The notes under the pieces were generated by a model. That model was not told the DNA's origin. It made no database searches and saw only the letters and a list, made by a program, of their open reading frames with translations. Of a stretch of 64,000 bases of DNA, positions 59,483 through 64,000 are shown one piece after another. Source of the stretch: Symbiodinium natans (lineage: Eukaryota > Sar > Dinophyceae > Suessiales > Symbiodiniaceae); contig CAJNDS010001113.1 in NCBI GenBank assembly GCA_905221605.1, positions 1,532,891-1,596,890 of the forward strand, given 5' to 3'. The translations under genes were made by a program, and so were the position numbers. Positions within the stretch are counted from its first letter, which is position 1, and each line of letters opens with the position of its first letter.

Positions 59483-59563
59483 CTAAACCCTAAACCCTAA
59501 ACCCCAAACCCCAAACCCGAAACCCTAAACCCTAAACCCTAAACCCTAAACCCTAAACCCTTA
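59483..59563 (-). repeat. CCCTAAA array
   Basis: Starts two bases after the RCC1-like stop codon. Confidence 0.95.
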
Positions 59564-59568
59564 TGCAG

Positions 59569-59638
59569 GATTTTGCTCACAGAGCGATGCCTCGGTCACT
59601 AGTCGAGGCCAGCTCCTTCAACGTTTGGAACTCGTCAA
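59569..59638 (+). CDS. Candidate exon, unknown product
   Basis: After CTTATGCAG the frame reads DFAHRAMPRSLVEASSFNVW and NSS. Confidence 0.45.
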
Positions 59639-59640
59639 CC

Positions 59641-59669
59641 CCCAAACCCTAAACCCTAAACCCTAAACC

Positions 59670-59764
<95 letters not shown>

Positions 59765-59970
59765 ACCTCAACCTCACCCTAAACCCAAACCCTAAAACCC
59801 TAACCCCTAAACCCTAACGCCTAAACCCTACCCTAACCCGAACCCTAAACCCTAAACCCTAACTCCTAAACCCTAACCCTAAACCCTAAACCCTAAACCC
59901 TAAACCCTAAACCCTAAACCCTAAACCCTAAACCCTAAACCCTAGCCCTAAACCCTAAACCCTGAGCCTC
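59641..59970 (-). repeat. CCCTCAA block between CCCTAAA blocks
   Basis: About 14 CCCTCAA units (59669-59768) with CCCTAAA before and after; mixed junction at 59769-59880. Confidence 0.95.
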
Positions 59971-60169
59971 AAGCCTGCAAACAAACCCCATACAGGCGAG
60001 CCTCAACCCTAAGCCCTTAAGCCAGAGCCAGCCATTAATAAGCACTAAACCCTACCTCGAGTTTTTCAGGAGGCATGGCTGGCGTTTGGCTGGTGTCGTG
60101 GTGCCTCTGACCAATCCTCAAAGCCGCTACGCCCTAACCGTCCTGGAGTCCTAGAGCTTTCACCCTTCT

Positions 60170-60592
60170 AGAATCCTGACCCCTGAACCCTGAACCCGAA
60201 ACCCTAAACCCTAAACCCCAAACCCAAACCCCAAACCCAAACCCCAAACCCCAAACCCTAAACCCTAGCCCTAAACCCCAAACCCCAAACCCCAAACCCC
60301 AAACCCCAAACCCCAAACCCCAAACCCCAACCCCAAACCCCAAACCCCAAACCCTAAACCCTAGCCCTAAACCCTAAACCCCAAACCCCAAACCCAAACC
60401 CCAAACCCAAACCCCAAACCCCAAACCCTAAACCCTAGCCCTAAACCCTAAACCCCAAACCCCAAACCCCAAACCCAAACCCCAAACCCCAAACCCTAAA
60501 CCCTAGCCCTAAACCCTAAACCCCAAACCCTAAACCCTAAACCCTAGCCCTAAACCCTAAACCCTAGACCCTAGACCCTAAACCCTTAAGCG
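60170..60592 (-). repeat. CCCCAAA / CCCTAAA mosaic with higher-order pattern
   Basis: A segment CCCTAAACCCTAGCCCTAAA followed by several CCCCAAA units recurs four or five times (about 60248, 60353, 60428, 60494, 60535). Confidence 0.9.
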
Positions 60593-60666
60593 CGTGAGGT
60601 CGCCCAAGAGCTCCTGGGCCTCCGGAAGTCCATGAGCCTCTTAGAGTCGGCCGGAAGCCCCAAGGG
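60593..60666 (+). CDS. Candidate exon, unknown product
   Basis: Reads REVAQELLGLRKSMSLLESA and GSPKG, amphipathic and helix-like, before TTTAGGG repeat. Confidence 0.5.
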
Positions 60667-61125
60667 TTTAGGGTTTAGGGCTAGGGTTTAGGGTTTAGGG
60701 TTTAGGGTTTAGGGTTTAGGGTTTAGGGTTAAGGGTTTAGGGTTTAGGGTTTAGGGCTATGGTTTAGGGTTTAGGGTTTGGTGTTTGTTTTTTTTTTTTG
60801 GGTTTGGGGTTTAGGGATTGGGTTTTTTTTAGGTTTTAGGGTTCAGGGTTTTGGGTTTTGGGTTTGGGGTTTGGGGTTTAGGGTTTTGGGTTTCAGGGTT
60901 TGTAGTTTCGGTTTGGGGTTTGGGGTTTAGGGCTGGGGTTTAGGGTTTGGTGTTTAGGGTTTTAGGGTTTGGGGTTTGGGGTTTGGGGTTTAGGGCTTGG
61001 GGTTTTGGGTTTGGGGTTTCGGCTTGGGGTTTTAGTGTTTGAGGGTTTGGGGCTTGGGGTTGCGGGTTTGGGATTTGGGGTTTAGGGTTTGGGGTTTGGA
61101 GTTAGTTTGGGGTTTAGGGTTTCTC
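60663..61125 (+). repeat. TTTAGGG / TTTGGGG mosaic
   Basis: Perfect TTTAGGG near the left, then increasing TTTGGGG and TTTTGGG variants and T-runs (60787-60800, 60823-60830). Confidence 0.85.
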
Positions 61126-61375
61126 CCACATATTCTTGAGTGCTCAGTCGGGTTTAGGGTTTCGCTTGGGCGGCATGTGCATGAAGAAAACAGCATGGGG
61201 TCTGGGTTTGGGGTCATTTTCGGGCTGAGAGACTTCAGGCTGCATGTTCCTTGACCCTAGAACACAAAAGCCTATGCCCCAAGCCTATAAAGCCCTACAC
61301 CCCAAACCTTAGCCCCAAAGCCCTAAGCCTTAAACCCTAGACCCCTAAGCCACAAGCCCCCTAAACCGTAAACCG
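61126..61375. other. Island and degenerate C-rich sequence, no gene recognised
   Basis: Open frame at 61039-61254 is mostly telomere-derived. No motif. Confidence 0.4.
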
Positions 61376-61596
61376 TAAACCCTAAACCCTAGAACCCTAG
61401 AACCCTAGAACCCTAGAACCCTAGAACCCTAGAACCCTAGAACCCTAGAACCCTAGAACCCTAGAACCCTAGAACCCTAGAACCCTAGAACCCTAGAACC
61501 CTAGAACCCTAGAAGCCTAGAAGCCTAGAAGCCTAGAAGCCTAGAACCCTAGAACCCTAGAACCCTAGAAGCCTAGAACCCTAGAACCCTAGAACT
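61376..61596 (-). repeat. CCCTAGAA octamer array
   Basis: About 27 units of the 8-mer CCCTAGAA with a run of GCCTAGAA variants (61512-61545). Unique unit in this window. Confidence 0.95.
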
Positions 61597-61617
61597 TCCG
61601 GAACACCCAAACCCCAG

Positions 61618-61683
61618 GCGATGATCGCCTGGTCCAAGTACGTCCCGGCGGCGGCCCCAATATCAGCCCTTGCCGCGGCGTAG
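61618..61683 (+). CDS. Candidate terminal exon, unknown product
   Basis: After ACCCCAG the frame reads AMIAWSKYVPAAAPISALAA and A, then TAG, which is the start of the next TTTAGGG-like array. Confidence 0.45.
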   Translation, partial: AMIAWSKYVPAAAPISALAAA

Positions 61684-61840
61684 GGTTTTGGGTTTAGGGT
61701 TTGGGGTTTGGGGTTTTGGGTTTAGGGTTTGGGGTTTGGGGTTTAGGGTTTGGGGGTTAGGGTTCAGGGTTTAGGGTTTAGGGTTTAGGGTTTAGGGTTT
61801 AGGGTTTAGGGTTTAGGGTTTAGGGTTTAGGGTTTAGGGG
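61684..61840 (+). repeat. TTTGGGG to TTTAGGG array
   Basis: Mixed first half, perfect second half. Confidence 0.9.
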
Positions 61841-62200
61841 TAGAGGTGCTCCCCTCTTGGGTTGGCTCCCCGCATGGGAATCCAATCCACACTCCAGTGG
61901 CTGCCTCTACCAGGTTCAGGGTTTAGGGTTGGGGTTTAGGGTTTAAAGAAGAGGGACTGTTTGGAAGCGGAGTTGAGACGATTGCGGCCTGTAGGTGATT
62001 GGTTTAGGATTTTGTTGGAAGGGGAATGGGAGTTGGGATTAGCATTTAGGGTTTAGGGTTTAAGGTTTAGGGTTTAGGGTTTAGGTTTAGGGAGTTGGGG
62101 TTTCAGGATTCAGGAATATTGGTTCAAGCAATCTGGCCACGCCACCTGATGATACTCTAAGAGTTGTAAGTGTCTGTTCTGAGCTGAGCTTGCCAGTGCA
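61841..62200. other. Islands with short TTTAGGG runs
   Basis: Island 61841-61915 and 61945-62045; no convincing frame. Confidence 0.4.
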
Positions 62201-62400
62201 TGTCCCTAAACCCTAAGCCCTAAACCCTAAGCCCTAAGCCCTAAGCCCTAAACCCTAAACCCTAAACCCTAAACCTAAACCCTAAACCCTAACCTTAAAC
62301 GCTAAACCCTAAACCCTAAACCCTAAACCCTAAACCCTAAACCCTAAACCCTAAACCCTAAACCCTAAACCCTAAACCCTAAACCCTAAACCCTAAACCC
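62201..62400 (-). repeat. CCCTAAA array
   Basis: Mixed CCCTAAG/CCCTAAA, then 16 perfect units. Confidence 0.95.
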
Positions 62401-62403
62401 TCG

Positions 62404-62478
62404 CTCCCCGAGGTGATTCTCCTGAAGCAGGTGATGAACGCTGGGGTGGAGGCGAACATCGGCGACTCGGCACGGTAG
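62404..62478 (+). CDS. Candidate exon, unknown product
   Basis: Reads LPEVILLKQVMNAGVEANIG and DSAR with TAG following; CACG|GTAGG could instead be a donor. Confidence 0.5.
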   Translation, partial: LPEVILLKQVMNAGVEANIGDSAR

Positions 62479-62484
62479 GAGGGG

Positions 62485-62635
62485 GGTTTAGGGTTTAGGG
62501 TTTGGGTTAGGGTGTAGGGTTTAGGGTTTAGGGTTTGGGTTTAGGGTTTAGGGTTTAGGGTTTAGGGTTTAGGGTTTAGGGTTTAGGGTTTAGGGTTTAG
62601 GGTTTAGGGTTTAGGGTTTAGGGTTTAGGGGTTTG
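62485..62635 (+). repeat. TTTAGGG array
   Basis: Faces the CCCTAAA array across the 75-base exon island, giving an inverted pair of arrays. Confidence 0.95.
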
Positions 62636-63070
62636 AGGGTTTCTTATGGTTCAAGGGTTAAAGGGATTTTATTGTTTTAGGGTTTAATAACTTTCCTGGT
62701 GTAATGTTGTGTTTTTTTAAGGGTTTTAGGGTTTATATGCTGAAGGGTTTTAGGGTTTTTTTGGTTTAGGGTTCGAGGGTTTGAGTGTTTTAGGGTGTTG
62801 GGTTTGGGGCGAACGGTGCAGTGCGGGATTTCGTCTATTTTCTCAGGGCCCCAGCCCTTTCAAGGGGCTTCTCGTGGCTTCGCACGCCCTTATTCCCTCC
62901 CGTCAGGGCTGGGACCCAAACCTTGCTTCTTATTCCTACAGTACTCTGTGGCCGAGTTCAGGGTTTACCTCAACCCTTAAACCCTAAACTCAAAACCCAA
63001 AACCCTAAACCCTAAACCCTAAACCTTAAACCCTAAACCCTAACCCTAAACCCTAAACCCCTAAGCCCAA
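62636..63070. other. Degenerate G-strand region, island and CCCTAAA array
   Basis: Island 62800-62970 has three open frames on the + strand (60-68 codons) but no motif to choose between them. The array at 62971-63065 is CCCTAAA. Confidence 0.4.
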
Positions 63071-63109
63071 AACCATCTGCGGGCCTGCCGAGGATGCATC
63101 CCGACGCAG

Positions 63110-63148
63110 GTGAGCATCTTCTTCTGCGACATCCAGGCTGCTTGTTAA
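63110..63148 (+). CDS. Candidate terminal exon with cyclase-like motif
   Basis: After CGACGCAG the frame reads VSIFFCDIQAAC and TAA. VSIFFCDI resembles the first metal-binding motif of class III nucleotidyl cyclases, but the following GFT is absent. Too short to assign. Confidence 0.3.
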   Translation: MSIFFCDIQAAC

Positions 63149-63300
63149 GACTTGGGGGGGGGGGGGGCGGAGGGTTTAGGGTTTAGGCTTTAGGATTTAG
63201 GGTTTAGGGTTTCGGTTTCGGGTTTCGGGTTTAGGGTGTAGGGTGTAGGGTTTCGGGTTTAGGGTCTATATAGGGTCTAAGGTTTAGGGTTTAGGGGGCC
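63149..63300 (+). repeat. Poly-G run and TTTAGGG / TTTCGGG array
   Basis: Poly-G at 63154-63166, then mixed variants. Confidence 0.85.
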
Positions 63301-63897
63301 TTGATTCTGAGCTGTGTCTTTTGGAGGTTCATGGGTAGTTCCTACCTTGCCCTGACGGTTTGAGTTGAGTTGAGAGTTCTAGGGTTTACGGTTTGGGGTT
63401 TAGGGTTTAGGGTTTCGGGTATAGGGTTTGGGGTTTAGATGGCCTTAATTCTGAGTTCTGCCTTTTGGTTCATCGGTAGTTTTACCTGCGGTTCAGTTAA
63501 GCCCTTTCTTGGAGGTTCATGTTTGCGTGAAGGGTGTTAGGGTTTCCAGGCCACGCCGCCCAAGGCTCTTTAGGCTCTAGGGCTTTGGGGGGATTAGGGG
63601 TTTAAGGGGATTTGGGATTAGGCTTTAGGGGGCGTGTCGCTCTTCTATGCCAAGAGCCCACAGAGCAAACCCCATCGCCGAGCACGCCCGATCGTCTTAT
63701 CCAGCCCCGCCCTAAGAACCCGAGACCCCTCAAACCCGAAACCCCAAAAAAGGCCCAATTAGGCCCTAGTCCGGCTTGTGGGGTTGATGGTTCCGGCCAG
63801 AGTTCAGTGGTTAAACGTGCTTGGGACTCAGGTGAAGTCTCACTTGTGGACCTGAACACAAACCTCCTGAAACCCGAAACCCTCAACCCCAAACCCT
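63301..63897. other. MITE-C fragments and an open island
   Basis: GGAGGTTCATGGGTAGTTCC (63324) and TTGGAGGTTCATGTTTGCG (63510) are MITE-C end fragments. Overlapping + and - frames at 63602-63920 have no motif. Confidence 0.4.
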
Positions 63898-64000
63898 ACT
63901 TGGTGGTTCAGGGTACTTAGTAACCCATCATAAGTGTGCTGATAACCCACATAGAAGCCCCTTAAGTCTTTAAGTACCCGAATAGGGTTATCATTGGGTT
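63898..64000 (+). mobile_element. MITE-C family copy, cut by window end
   Basis: Left arm CTTGGTGGTTCAGGGTACTT, then AGTAACCCATCATAAGTGTG and the core CTGATAACCCAC.TAGAAG shared with 32176-32312. Confidence 0.55.

Noticed and set aside
1-64000. tRNA, rRNA, 5S or spliced-leader RNA genes
   Set aside because: No cloverleaf-compatible segment with internal promoter boxes, and no full spliced-leader sequence, was found by eye.

Overview
The window looks like nuclear DNA of a dinoflagellate, most likely a suessialean / Symbiodiniaceae-like one (inference). Four lines support this: Arabidopsis-type TTTAGGG/CCCTAAA repeat used everywhere as interspersed DNA; an intact 493-codon gene for a ubiquitin-like + RCC1-like repeat protein of the kind abundant in dinoflagellates; a Mei2-like RNA-binding gene preceded by what looks like a relict dinoflagellate spliced leader; and coding segments that all read on the + strand, as in unidirectional dinoflagellate gene arrays. 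No bacterial, plasmid, tRNA, rRNA or CRISPR feature was seen.

The dominant architecture is a mosaic. Hundreds of telomere-like arrays, in both orientations and in variant forms (CCCCAAA, CCCTCAA, CCCGAAA, TTTAGGGG, CCCTAGAA), alternate with short islands of 40-170 bp. Many islands read as open, protein-like exons on the + strand with an AG (usually CAG|G) at the left edge. The window is therefore best read as exon-poor, intron-rich genes whose introns are largely filled with telomere-like repeat. The clearest case is 6365-6909, where three exons join in phase across two introns. One intron is framed by a 24-bp duplication that supplies GT in the left copy and AG in the right copy. The other is almost entirely a small terminal-inverted-repeat element with a short target duplication (an introner candidate). 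Other duplicated intron edges occur at 15532-15631, 16553-16624 and 38096-38249.

Layout: 1-8950, telomeric mosaic with the Mei2-like gene (2343-3077) and the 6365-6909 gene; 8954-10516, an AT-rich composite insertion with terminal inverted repeats; 10578-33057, telomeric mosaic with many exon islands, several MITE families and a large inverted repeat (23158-23690); 33058-36175, a decayed DIRS/PAT-like retroelement with split direct repeats, inserted exactly in phase into TTTAGGG repeat; 36176-46800, mosaic with more exon islands; 47090-49020, purine-rich duplicated sequence with a 100-N assembly gap; 49180-52090, a higher-order satellite of 31-bp units plus 9-bp units arranged as long hairpins; 52100-57990, mosaic; 57999-59480, the RCC1-like gene; 59483-64000, mosaic ending in a MITE that runs off the window.

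Apart from the RCC1-like gene, the Mei2-like exons and the retroelement polymerase, product names cannot be given. Exon calls rest on open frame, codon texture and splice-like edges read by eye, and are marked with modest confidence.
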